Shown piece by piece: positions 23,084-33,073 of a DNA stretch of 64,000 bases. A program made the position numbers and the translations under genes. Under the pieces are notes generated by a model that made no database searches, was not told the DNA's origin, and saw nothing but the letters and a program-made list of their open reading frames with translations. The first letter of the stretch is position 1, and each line of letters starts with the position of its first letter. Where the stretch lies: assembly GCA_025200525.1 (NCBI GenBank), contig CM045761.1, positions 45,764,190 to 45,828,189 on the forward strand, read 5' to 3'. This DNA comes from Camellia lanceoleosa (taxonomy: Eukaryota > Streptophyta > Magnoliopsida > Ericales > Theaceae).

Positions 23084-24675
23084 GCGTGTATCGCTAGATT
23101 GGAAGCTGCCTTAGAACTAGGGGCAAAAAGGTTGGACATCATTAGGGACTCGAACCTGGTTGTATCTCAAGCAAAAGAAGATTGGAAAGTCAAAGAAGAA
23201 AGAATGAAAATCTATCACCAAACCCTAGACGTTCCAATTCCTAGGTTTGAGAAGTTAACCTTCACGCATCTGTTAAGAGAAAACAATAAGTTCGCTGACG
23301 CCTTATCAACTCTATCTTCTATGATAGACATCCCTTTTGGAGTCCGGATGCGTCCAATCCTTATTGAACGGAGATATGTGCCGGCCTGTGAGTTGCTCGC
23401 CGCAATAGACGAAGTGCAAGATCAAAACCCCTGGTATTGATGTTTGGAACTTCTTAGAAAATGAGGTTTATCCACTAGGGACAAATGCCAAAGATAAAAA
23501 GGCAATACGGTGAATGGTTGCTTAGTTTATCATCTGCAGGGGTAAGTTGTACAAACATGGTCATTTGGGAATGCATAAACTGCGTGTTGATGCAGAAGAG
23601 TCGAAGCGCCAAATGGAGGCCATCCACGGAGGGGAGTGCGGATCGCACATGAGCGAAGTAATGCTAGCCTGGAAGATTCTCAAGTAGGGTTACTACTAGT
23701 CAACCATAGAGGAGGATTGTATCGGTTTTGTTCGGCGATGCCATAAATGCCAAATTCATGCAAATCGCATAAATATCTCGCCGTCAATGCTGTACAACAT
23801 GACTTCACCATGGCCTTTTTTAGTCTGGGAAATTAATGTTATCGGGGGCAGTTACACTGAAAGGCTCGAATAGGCATGAGTATATCTTGGTGGCAATAGA
23901 CTACTTTACAAAGTGGGTGGAAGCCCAGTCCTACGCAGTGCTGAAAACATCGCATGTAGCCAAGTTCATCAGGAACAACATTATTTGTCGTTATGGGGTC
24001 CCGAATAAGATCATTTCAAACAATGGCTTCCATTTTAAGAAAGAAGTGATCGACTTGCTGGAGAAATACAACGTGACTTTTCATAAGTCATCCACATATC
24101 GGCTGTAAACCAACGGAGCTGTTGAGGCTGCCTATAAGAACATCAAGCACATTTTGTAGAAAATGGTTGAGACTTACAGGGACTGGCCAGACAAACTCCC
24201 ATTTGCTCTCTAGGGCTATAGAACATTAATTCGGACATCTATTGGGGCAACTCCGTACTCTCTTGTCTATGGGATGGAAGTTGTTCTGCCGATTAAAATA
24301 GAGGTTCCGTCGCTGCGGGTTATGGCTGAGTGCCAGATAACAGAAGCGGATTGGCAGCATAGCAGGTTCGAATAACTAATGCTATTTGATGAGAGGAGGC
24401 TGAAAGCACTGTACCATGTTCAAGGATATCAAAGTAGGATTGCCAGGGCTTTTAACAAGAAAGTTAAGTCTTGGAATCTTAAGGAAGGGGATTTGGTGCT
24501 CAAAGACAACCGAGCTCCTATCCATGACCCTAGGGGCAAGTTCAAACCTAATTGGACTAGCCCTTACATCATCAAATCAATTTGGTCGGGTGGAGCTGTT
24601 ATTCTTATAGACCTGGATGGCCTAGAATTCTCCCAACCAATCAACATGGACAAGTTGAGGAAATACTATCCTTGA
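23084..24675 (+). pseudogene. RNase H (3' part) and integrase, Ogre-like pol
   Basis: Resumes with IARLEAALELGAKRL and the RNase H end (FTHLLRENNKFADALSTL), then an integrase zinc-finger region read across frames (HGGECGSH near 23620; CHKCQIHANR near 23740), the catalytic core from 23836 and the C-terminal GDLVLK...PNWTSPYII region, ending KLRKYYP at 24675. Of the DDE triad, Asp in VAIDYFTKW (23899) and Glu in GAVEAA (24124) remain, but the second Asp is AAC (Asn) at 24019-24021. In-frame stops at about 24106, 24160, 24212 and 24372 fall at expected Gln or Trp codons. The enzyme is dead. Confidence 0.92.
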
Positions 24676-25374
24676 GTGGCTCGCTAGGCCAAAAACCTGG
24701 AAGGGCGACGTAGGCAAAAATTAGAGCTCAAAAAATTTGAAATAAGAAAAACTGAGCTCGCAAGGTTGAAAACCTGGAAAGGGCGACCTTGGCAAAAGTT
24801 AGAGCACAAAAGGAGAGTGTTAATATCTGAGTGAACCCGAACCGAACTACGTAAGGCCTGATCACAAAAGGAGAGTGTTAATATCTTAGTGAACCCGAAC
24901 CGAACTACGTAAGGCCTGATTCCCATCTTTGGAATACGTCGGCAACTTCATTTTGAAGTCTGGCCGTAAACATTTCCAAATCAACTGTGTCCATGTGTTT
25001 GATCAAGGCATCCTTGTCTTTTTGTTATCTAAAAGATCAGTTGTGATCCTTACCCTGAAAGAAGAGCTGATTACCGTATAGTATAGTGCAATTTAGATAA
25101 GGGGCACCTTTCCATTTGCTGGATTCGGGGTTCTGCATCTCGAGGATAGATTCCATGTGTGTCAAGTTGTGATTAATTTTGTTCAAATTAATCTTTTTAC
25201 AACTTAGACCATTTTTGGACCAAAAGAAAAATTTTCAGTGCCTACAACTTCAAATTCATTGATTTTAATACAGAGTTCTCCAACTCTCGATACAAATCAA
25301 AGTTGCTTTTATTACATTCAAAAGGAAAACTTGAAAGTACAGATCAAAGCAATAAACTTGGGGCATAGATAAAT
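24676..25374. other. spacer between pol and the convergent antisense gene
   Basis: Contains repeated GGCGAC-TAGGCAAAA text after pol and no coding sequence. Pol (+) and the DUF7745-like gene (-) point towards each other across it, so it should hold both 3' ends. Confidence 0.6.
24805..24920 (+). repeat. 58-bp tandem duplication
   Basis: Two near-identical units starting CACAAAAGGAGAGTG at 24805 and 24863, each ending GTAAGGCCTGAT. Confidence 0.92.
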
Positions 25375-26612
25375 CAGGTGTTCCTGTGCCCCCTTCTTGA
25401 GCTTGTAGAAGCGTCAGATGCTAAAATAGGTTCGGTTTGTGCCTCATCTTCGAGACAAGCTATGCATTCGCTAAAAAGGGCGCAGCTGAAATTGGGAGCG
25501 GGAGCCAGAAGTTCTCTTGTCCTCCATGTAAGGGGCTATCGGGCCAATTGTGAACCTCGGATTAGAAATGAAACCGGGTATTTCACTCCTTCTTCTGGGC
25601 AAATCTGGTTGTGTCTGAACCAATGCCTAAACCGGAATGGAAAGTAAAACACACAGTGTGTCAAGCCAATCAGCTGAATGCCAGGTTGCCGAGATATGTT
25701 GTAGCTCATCTCGGGCAAATCAAACCAGAGGCAATGCCAAGAAATGTCAACAGCAGACCTGTTGCACATTTAGTGGCATCACCAACCCTCATTCGGGAAA
25801 TCAACTAGCCGTTGGCGAAAGAAATAGTCTCGTGCTAAATATGCAGAGCAAGAGTCTGCTACCTTCAACCTGTCCATGAGCCATATCTGGGGAGGGATGA
25901 AAGAAAAGAGAGATTAAAGAATAGAGAGGTGTATGTGGAGAGAAAAAGTGAGAAAGGATTTTGAGAGAAAAACAAAGCCTGAGCGCCAAGAGATGTGAGA
26001 AACAAATATGAGATAGGGTGGGAAACATTAACTGCAAAAGTAGTGGACTTTCCATGAATTTGGTCATCTTCCGCCGATGGAAGGCATTCAAGCCCATCAA
26101 AGTCTCGGCCAATGCTAGGCCAATGCAATTTTTGCCCTCTTTCAAGCCTTGGGCTACTTTGATCAAGTGAATGCTAGACCCTCCGCAACCCGAGGCAAGA
26201 AGAAAATGAGCCAACATACACAAACAGAGGGCATGCTGTCGAAAACTTTGCCAGAGACGGTCGCCGCAGTCACTAGTGTCAAAAAATCGATGAATGAGAC
26301 TAGGGATATCCAACTCTCCATTGTGAACCAAAGATCGAGCATCGTGTAAAGTGAGCCCACACATCATTCTTAAAGCCTGGACGCGACCAAAACGGGACTG
26401 GGGCAAAATTTCCTTATCACGCCGGGATTTCATCAGAACTTGGAATTCTTCAATTGTAGGGCATATTTCTTGCCCCCCGAAGCTGAACACATGTGTAACT
26501 GGATTCCAACACCTAGCTGCAGCGTGGAGGAATGGAAAACACAACGAAGAACGACTTACCGGGAATAGTACATTTATCCCGAAACCCCAAAAATTCACTT
26601 TTTCTGAGCCAT
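25375..26612 (-). pseudogene. antisense DUF7745-like gene of the Ogre-like element
   Basis: Read on -, the text from about 26560 contains CWNPVTHVFSFGGQEICPTI, then ...IEEFQVLM, the WDP...FTFG...PTIEEY signature of DUF7745-type proteins found in plant Ty3 elements. It continues through GLNAFHRRKMTKFMESPLLLQ-like text. A break follows that behaves as an intron: exon end TTTTGCAG at about 26032, acceptor CCCCAG at 25887, then IWLMDRLKVADS...RDYFFRQRLVDF and, after two stops (TGA, TAA), SAVDISWHCLWFDLPEMSYN. The donor reads CAG/TTAATG, so one G seems lost. The first ATG (26612-26610) runs into an early stop. Function unknown; it is a likely nuclear protein of transposon origin. Family assignment is from memory of the motif. 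Confidence 0.7.
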
Positions 26613-26764
26613 CTAAACTTGCAATCTAATTTGAGAGTTTTTCAGTGAAGAATGGCTCCATTTGTGGCAAAAACAGAGCTGGAATGAAGAAACTACAAAG
26701 TCCCAGCTTTTGTAGAAGATAAGGCACTGAGTGGAAGACAGGTGGTAATAATCTGAAGGTCCTT

Positions 26765-26860
26765 CACACTGGTGGCCGACCGGCCAGTGGTGATGGCCAA
26801 CAGCCACCTTTAGTAGCCGACCGGCCACCACTGATGGCTGACAGCCTCTATTCATGGCTG
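26765..26860 (-). promoter_or_regulatory. GGCCGACCGGCC palindrome cluster upstream of the antisense DUF7745-like gene
   Basis: On + it reads ACTGGTGGCCGACCGGCC (26768-26785), then further GGCCAACAGCCACC and AGCCGACCGGCCACCA units. It lies about 150-250 bp upstream (on -) of the gene start and is followed by the string TCTTCCTGTGTGTT on +, which also borders the cluster at 30565-30672. Read on -, CGGTCGGCCACCAGT occurs in the same orientation to the gene as in LTR D. Confidence 0.5.
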
Positions 26861-26869
26861 ACAACATTC

Positions 26870-27385
26870 TTGTTGTCTTCCTGTGTGTTGAGAGTACTGA
26901 GAACCTGTGTTTTGTTTTGCTCTTGGTGTATTCTGCTATCTTGTTTTCATAGTTTTATTGAGTTGCTTTTAAGTTGTCTCAATTTGTTTATCGAGTTGTT
27001 ACAATTTGCTTATTGAGTTGTTGTTTTGCTTATCGAGTTGTATTTGTTTATCGAGTTGTTATTATTAGTTGTTTGTCGAGTTGTCTTATTTTGTTTGCTA
27101 AGTGTTGGTCGGTTCATTACATGATTAAGAAAGTGCCAATATAATGTGCAGTTTTCAATCAAGATCAATCTTGTTTTTATGCAATGTGGTGCCCGTGTGG
27201 TGCTCAAGATGCAAAATACAACACTTTTTCATACAAAAAGCTAGTTTTCATTCCGATCACGGTTACTTTTTTACAAAAGAGTACAAGTTTTTAAAGCAAA
27301 TAAAACCTATCTAAAAGTTATACAAAGTGCTAACACTACTAGCAAAAAGAAACTAAGCAAAAATACAGAGAATCAGTGCCAGCTA
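26870..27385. other. spacer with TTTATCGAGTTGT repeats
   Basis: Several GTTTATCGAGTTGT-type units occur at 26940-27090. No coding sequence. It separates the two antisense genes, downstream of the PMD gene and upstream of the DUF7745-like gene. Confidence 0.5.
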
Positions 27386-27387
27386 TC

Positions 27388-30180
27388 TCAGTCTCGAGAG
27401 GCCCTCTTCGTCCTCTTCCTAGGCAGAGCCTCAGAGTTGTCTCCGTCAGTGCCGCTATCTGCACCTCCCTCTGAACCAGAATCAGAATTGCCGCTGCCAT
27501 CTCCCTCGGAGCCCGATGCAGCATCATCTCCACTAGCAGAACCTGAGCCAGCGTCATCATCTCCGCTCTCGGATGACTCAGCGTGCTGACTTCCTACCTC
27601 CTCGACCTCGCTGGTCTCAACCTCATCGTCACTCAGAATGGGCTGGGAAGGGCCGCTCTTATCTCTGCCTCGGAGCATCTCTCTCTCTCTCTCTCATCAC
27701 GGAGGGGGCAGCGATGGTCTCATGCGGCTCTGGTGCGCCCAAGATATGGTGGGATCTGAAAAGGGAAGTTGTCAATATATCAGTCTCAGTGTATATATCA
27801 GATGCAAAGATAATATGCAGCATGAGTGTATGCAGGTGCAGGTATAAAGTGTATGAATCTGAGGTATAAATGCATTAAGGTATGAATGCGGTGCTTGAGT
27901 GCGATGTATCGGATCGTCAAGAAAGGTGGAATGATTATAGTTGAAATGCTAATATATCAACCGAAAGTTGGATGACATGAAGCGCGAACTGAAGGAAATT
28001 ACCTGAATTCTATAGAGGCTGAATAGATTCATGCTCCTCTGCACCATCCCCATCAAGGAAGCCGCTAGCTCAAGAGCGCCCCTGGTATACTCTATAGATG
28101 CCTGTAAGTTCGTTGAGGTGATCAGTGTTCTATAAGCATAACTAAAATGAATCTAACATGCAAAAATGTAAAGTGTGGTACGTATCGGAGTCAAGCCTCG
28201 AACCCCGACGAGCTCGTGCCTGGCTGGTGCAGGCTCAATAGGGATCTGGTAAGCCTCCCTGGTATGCCGCCAATAGGTAAGTTTCGTGGAAAGCTCTGGC
28301 CAACCAGTCCTCTGTCTCACCTGAGAGGCCCCTCTACCATAGGCCCTGGCTGCCCTGGTCGCTGTAGGCCACATCCGCACAACAGAGGCTTTCGCTCCCT
28401 CGCCTCCGCGAACACCAGTCAGAGGTGGCATGAGGTATGTCTGAATGAAGACTGCATAATCACCCTCAAGCCGGAAGTAGTCCACCTGTAGGCCAACCAT
28501 GAACTGGATGACTCTGTCAACAGATAGGCTGTCTGCTAACCTCATGGACTCTGGCGACGTCATCGGTATGAACTAAGCAGGCTTACTCAGGGGCTGGTGT
28601 ACAACTCTCTCGCCAAGGTACCAGGCTCGGTAGACTGGGCCCTCAAGCAGAATGCGATAACGAGACATGTCCCAGGCTGCATTGTATCGGCCTCTAAGTC
28701 CTCTCAATATCATGGCCTATGACTGCCATGAGATCTACAAATGAAAGTTGTATAGATTGTCAGTTGTTGTCAGTGGCTACAATGAGAATTAGAACAGTAT
28801 GAAAGCAAATGATGATCGTGTTTTAGGTTACCTCGTGAGCAGTTACGGTGTCAAAGTAGCACCTGAAGAAGGAAAAAAGCTCGCGAGTCCTGCGGTAAAG
28901 CAAGCCATTATATACCCTTAAATAGGGAACTGTCAATGCAACCTCCACCACTGGCTCTGGGGCAAGAGTTGGAAAATATATGTACACCCATAGCTGCAGG
29001 GAAAGTACAGAGGTATGCAGTCAGCATAATATTTGAACAGATACAGAAAGTGCAAAGCAGAAAGCATACAGTGCGTGAACAGGTATAGAAAGTGCGAAGC
29101 AGAAAGTACATGTGTTGAACAGATATAAAACGAAAAATGCTAAACAAAAAATGCAAAGTATAAAGAGGGAAATGAGATGTGTACCTCCTAGGCTCACCAG
29201 TAGCCTCCGACCAAGAGTCCAATCCCACGGGAAGTCAAGCTCATATAGCTGTATAGGGTGGCAAGGCTAGCCTCGCCCCGCCCCAATTGTAGAAGCTCAC
29301 TCGGGGAAGAACCACCAGTGCGCTGAGTAAGTATAGCCCTACGATGTTCTCCCTGTTCGCAAACAGGGTGGTACCGAAGAGGAACATTAGAAAACCTCAA
29401 GTGTAGTGCTCTATCTCCTCTACTGTCTTTGGCACGGTCTCCCGAAACCGCTCCTCAAACTAGCTGTATCTGACCTGGGTTGTTCAGAACAAAGGTGGGC
29501 GTGCCCCCAGAAGCTCAATCTAAGCAGCCTCCTACTTCCCCATGTCAGGATCAAAAGGAATCGGATCACCTCCTACGGCTAGGCTTGTGATCATGGCAAA
29601 GTCGTACGGGGTCATCGTCATCTCTCCCGTAGTGGAAAGGTAAAGAGAGTTGGTGGTGTCCCACTATCTCTCCACTAGTGCTCCAAGAAGTGGGCGGCTC
29701 ACTATGACTTGTGATAGTCCAGAGCAGATAGGCCGAAGCCTATCTCGTCGACAATAGCTCGTACTCCGGTAGGGAGCTCGTCACACGATCTCGGCCGCGT
29801 GGCCTCAGAACGCCGATATCTTGTGGGCATCACCATGGCAAATCACGGTGAATTAGTGTGAATACAGTGCAAGAGTGTGATTAATGCAAGAAATGCAAGT
29901 AAAGAATATCAAGTGTGCAAATACATAGAGTTTGTACCTCCACGGGAATGGTTGAAATATGAGAGTTTGGCTCCCTCAATAAGAGATCTGCTAGTGCATC
30001 AGCAAAATCAGTGAAGTGCCTAACGCCACTAGCAGGCAGAATATGCATCTGGGGATGGTATCTCGTCGCGTCAAAAGGCCTCACTCCTAGCGGTAAAGGC
30101 TTCGGCTCTGCATCAGAATCGAACTCTGCCTCGAATTCCGCCTTTGGAGGAGCCCCATCATGAGGAAAGTCGTCTGCCAT
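27388..30180 (-). pseudogene. antisense multi-exon plant mobile domain (PMD) gene
   Basis: Exons read on -: E1 30180-29938 (ATG, MADDFPHDGAPPKAEF); E2 from about 29820 to 29185, with HFLEHW and TPYDFAMITSLAVGGDPIPF, then FGTTLFANRENIVGLYLL; E3 28993-28832 (LWVYIYFPTLAPEPV); E4 28734-28182 (YNAAWDMSRYRILLEGPVYR); E5 28101-28013; E6 27755-27388, a Ser/Asp/Glu/Gly-rich tail ending PRKRTKRASRD, a likely nuclear signal. Introns 29184-28994, 28831-28735 and 28012-27756 are GT...AG and keep the frame; 28181-28102 is GT...AG with a frame slip; the first donor is GAG/GTACAA at 29937. The signature is that of PMD, also present in Arabidopsis MAIN/MAIL1 and in gypsy elements. Five or more stops (TAG, TGA) in E2 and others in E4-E6 make it a pseudogene. 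Confidence 0.82.
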
Positions 30181-30564
30181 CTGGAAAGTGAAGAAATGAA
30201 AGAAATTGGTGGAAAATGTCAAAAGTCAACTCAAGTCAAACCCTAGAGAAAATAGGAAAAAAAGTCAAAGCCCGGGAAAAGGCTTCAAACCTAAGAGAAA
30301 CTCGAGGGGAATGATCCTCAAGTGGTGAAAATAGAGAAAAAAACACCGAAATCAGTTTTCAATCGGTTCAAAACGAAGGAAATCAATAGGTTTTAGCGAA
30401 TCAACTTCGCATGGGGCGTTGGAAAATGCATGCAAAGCTTAGATCTAGAGAGAAGGAAGGTCTAGAGAGGGAAATGGATGAATTTCAGGCATGGGGTGTG
30501 GAGGAAATGAGCCCCCATGCCCTATACTTAAACACCCGTATGCAAAAAGACCAAATTGGCCCGA

Positions 30565-30672
30565 GCTGCCATCGATGGCTGATTGGCCACCACTGGTGGC
30601 CGACAGCCACCATTGGAGGCCGATAACCCTTAGGGGTGGCCGACAGGTGGCCGACACCTCTCCCTGGTGGCC
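30565..30672 (-). promoter_or_regulatory. GGCCGAC palindrome cluster upstream of the PMD gene
   Basis: Seven or so GGCC-GA-type units, including CACTGGTGGCCGACAG at 30591 and GTGGCCGACAGGTGGCCGAC near 30637, lie about 390-490 bp upstream (on -) of the PMD start codon, with TCTTCCTGTGTGTT at 30690 as at the other antisense gene. A possible TATA-like AAGTATAGG (read on -) is near 30524. Confidence 0.5.
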
Positions 30673-30919
30673 GGCAAGCTTCCAGTGCTCTTCCTGTGTG
30701 TTTTTCTACTGTTTTATGTCCTTGGTTCTCAAGAAAATACAAGAAAAGTTCACTTTTTAAGCTCAAATTGTCTCTGCCAAAGCTTTAAACCGTGTCTTCG
30801 ATGCATGATGATTCATCGCTAATCAACATTAATGAGATGTATCATTTTTAACTTGTTGCAACTCTTCCAAGAGGTAAATCGGAAGTTGCGACTGAGTCAG
30901 TTTTGTTAAGCACGCCTTT

Positions 30920-31290
30920 GTCATCGCATAGAATGTGTATTTTTTTGTCGTTGCATGGAACGTGCATTTCACATGTGCTTTTACATAAAAAGTGCACTTT
31001 TTACATTTGCATAGAGCATGCTTCTGTTTCCTATTCGCATAGATCATGCATTTGGTATTTTGCATAGAATATGCTGTTAATCTCGCATTGAATATGCATT
31101 TTCTACTGTTGGTCACTGCATAGAACATGCATCCTATACTATTGCATAGAATATGCATTCTAATGTGGCATAGAACATGCCCCGGATCTCATTGCATAAA
31201 ATATGTTTCCGTTTTGTTCCTTACATGTTAGGTATAAAATATGTCTCTAACATTGTATCGTGGTTATCCGTTTTGCATAGAACATGCACT
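30920..31290. repeat. GCATAGAACATGCA-type degenerate repeat
   Basis: Variants of TTGCATAGAA-ATGCATT recur about thirteen times at 20-40 base spacing. It leads directly into the regular 49-bp array. Confidence 0.75.
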
Positions 31291-31393
31291 CTTGTTATAT
31301 TATGCTTGGTAAGTTTCTTTTTTATGCAGGCACAATATTGTATGTATGATTCATTCAGAGGAATTCCAAGTGAGATCATTCCTGTCCTTCGAA

Positions 31394-32200
31394 CCCTGTT
31401 TTGGTTAGAAGCATTTGGACGTGTTCCGGTGCTTATACCCCACCCTGTTTTGGTTAGAAGCATGTGGACGTGTTCCGGTGCATATACCACTTCCTATTTT
31501 GGTTAGAAGCATTTGGACGAGTTCCAGTGCTTATATCCCACCCTGTTTTGGTTAGAAGCATTTGGATGTGTTTCGGTGCTTATATCCCACCCTATTTTGG
31601 TTAGAAGCATTTGGACGCGTTCCGGTGCTTATACCACACCCTGTTTTGGTTAGAAGCATTTGGACAAGTTCTGGTGCTTATACCCCACCCTGTTTTGGTT
31701 AGAAGCATTTGGACGTGTTCCAGTGCTTATACCACTCCGTGTTTTGGTTAGAAGCATTTGGACGAGTTCTGGTGCTTATGCCACTTCTTGTTTTGCTTAG
31801 AAGCATTGGGACGTGTTTCGATGCTTATACCACACCTTGTTTTGGTTAGAAGCATTTGGACGTGTTCCGGTGCTTATACTACTCCCTATTTTGGTTAGAA
31901 GCATTTGGACGAGTTCCAGTGCTTATACCACTTCCTATTTTGGTTAGAAGCATTTGGACGAGTTCCGGTGCTTATACCACACCCTATTTTGGTTAGAAGC
32001 ATTTGGACGTGTTCCGATGTTTATGCCACACCCTGTTTTGGTTAAAAGCATTTGGACGTGTTCCGATGTTTACCACCATACCCTATTTTGGTTAAGAGCA
32101 TTTGGATGTGTTCCGATGTTTACCACCACTCCTTGTTTTGGTTATAAACGTTTGGATGCGCTCCAGCGTTTATCACCGCTCCCTTTGGTTAAGAACAGTT
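31394..32200 (+). repeat. 49-bp tandem array in the 3' region of the Ogre-like element
   Basis: Unit CCCTGTTTTGGTTAGAAGCA followed by TTTGGACGTGTTCCGGTGCT and TATACCA, period 49 bp (31394 to 31443 and on), about sixteen copies, decaying at the right end after 32040 where AGAAGC becomes AAAAGC or AGAGC. No spacers, so not a CRISPR. Tat-lineage elements are known to carry hypervariable tandem repeats in this region, a proposed source of satellites (Macas and co-workers). Confidence 0.95.
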
Positions 32201-32686
32201 GGGCACGTCCCGGTGTTCACACCATCCCTTCTCTCCTTCCACATGCAACGCGTTAGGATCTTGTTTGACACCTCGGGTGCACCCCATGGCTGTGTTATTC
32301 TTTGCCTTTCCTGCGTGATGCGTAGTTAAGCTTGTATAATTTTCTTACATCCTTTCTGCATGAAATGTGGTTTGGCTCGTTTACTTACTTCTTTTTTTGT
32401 ATGAGATTGCTGTAGCATTTCTTTGCATGACATTTGCATCTAGATGTTTCGTTACATCCTCATTGTATGATCATAAGTTATGTTTCGCATTGTGCATATC
32501 ATTTGTATTTTGCCCCAGAACTACGTTGGTTTGATTCCTTGCAAAGGGATACGTAGGCAACCTGCGGGCGCAACCATTTGCTTTGTCTTGCTTGTCTATT
32601 TGTCCAGGTCTTTGGCCTTGTCAAAAATGGGTCGTCTCTGGGCTTTGGCATTCACTCCCGTCATTTCATGACTTTCGAGTTCTGTC

Positions 32687-32699
32687 AAAGAGGGGCAAC
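32687..32699 (+). other. polypurine tract of the Ogre-like element
   Basis: AAAGAGGGGCAAC directly before the 3' LTR start TGTAAACACC, the expected plus-strand primer position. Confidence 0.8.
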
Positions 32700-32884
32700 T
32701 GTAAACACCCCATTTTTGACCATCCTCAAGACTTAGATGTCATCGTTTGTGCACGCGATGATTGTGTTTGTTTGTGTGCATTTTGAGTGCCCGAAGTCGT
32801 CGGCGAAACGCCCTGTCTTTGAACCTTGTTCTTTCTCTACCTTGTTTTGGACCAAAACCTGGTGTCTAGACTTGTTGGTGATCT

Positions 32885-32957
32885 GTCAGCCACCCCCCAA
32901 GGCTGTCGGCCATGGAAGGCTTCTGTCGGTCATGTGTGTGACCGGTCGGCCACCAGT
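32885..32957 (+). promoter_or_regulatory. GTCGGCC cluster upstream of the LTR D promoter
   Basis: CTGTCAGCCACC, CTGTCGGCCATGG, CTGTCGGTCATG and ACCGGTCGGCCACCAGT (32941-32957), ending about 108 bp before the TATA box. The last string is shared, in the same sense relative to transcription, with the regions upstream of the two antisense genes. Confidence 0.5.
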
Positions 32958-33064
32958 CTCTTTTTTCGAATATTTTTGGATATTTGTTGCCAGCTGTTGC
33001 TCACTGAGCTGCATCTTCATACACGTGTATGGTATGATGTATTCAAGCTCAAACCTTGATTTTC

Positions 33065-33073
33065 TATATATAG
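33065..33073 (+). promoter_or_regulatory. TATA box of LTR D
   Basis: TATATATAG followed about 50 bp later by a TCTCTCTT-rich tract (33121-33160), a typical plant pol II start region. Absent from the 5' LTR. Confidence 0.65.

Noticed and set aside
25801..26598. Single-exon 265-codon minus-strand gene
   Set aside because: Its last ~85 codons (after about 26032) are low-complexity text that looks like an intron; the family match resumes in another frame at 25886.
31394..32200. Regular repeat array resembling a CRISPR
   Set aside because: Units are contiguous with no unique spacers, and the setting is a plant retrotransposon 3' region.
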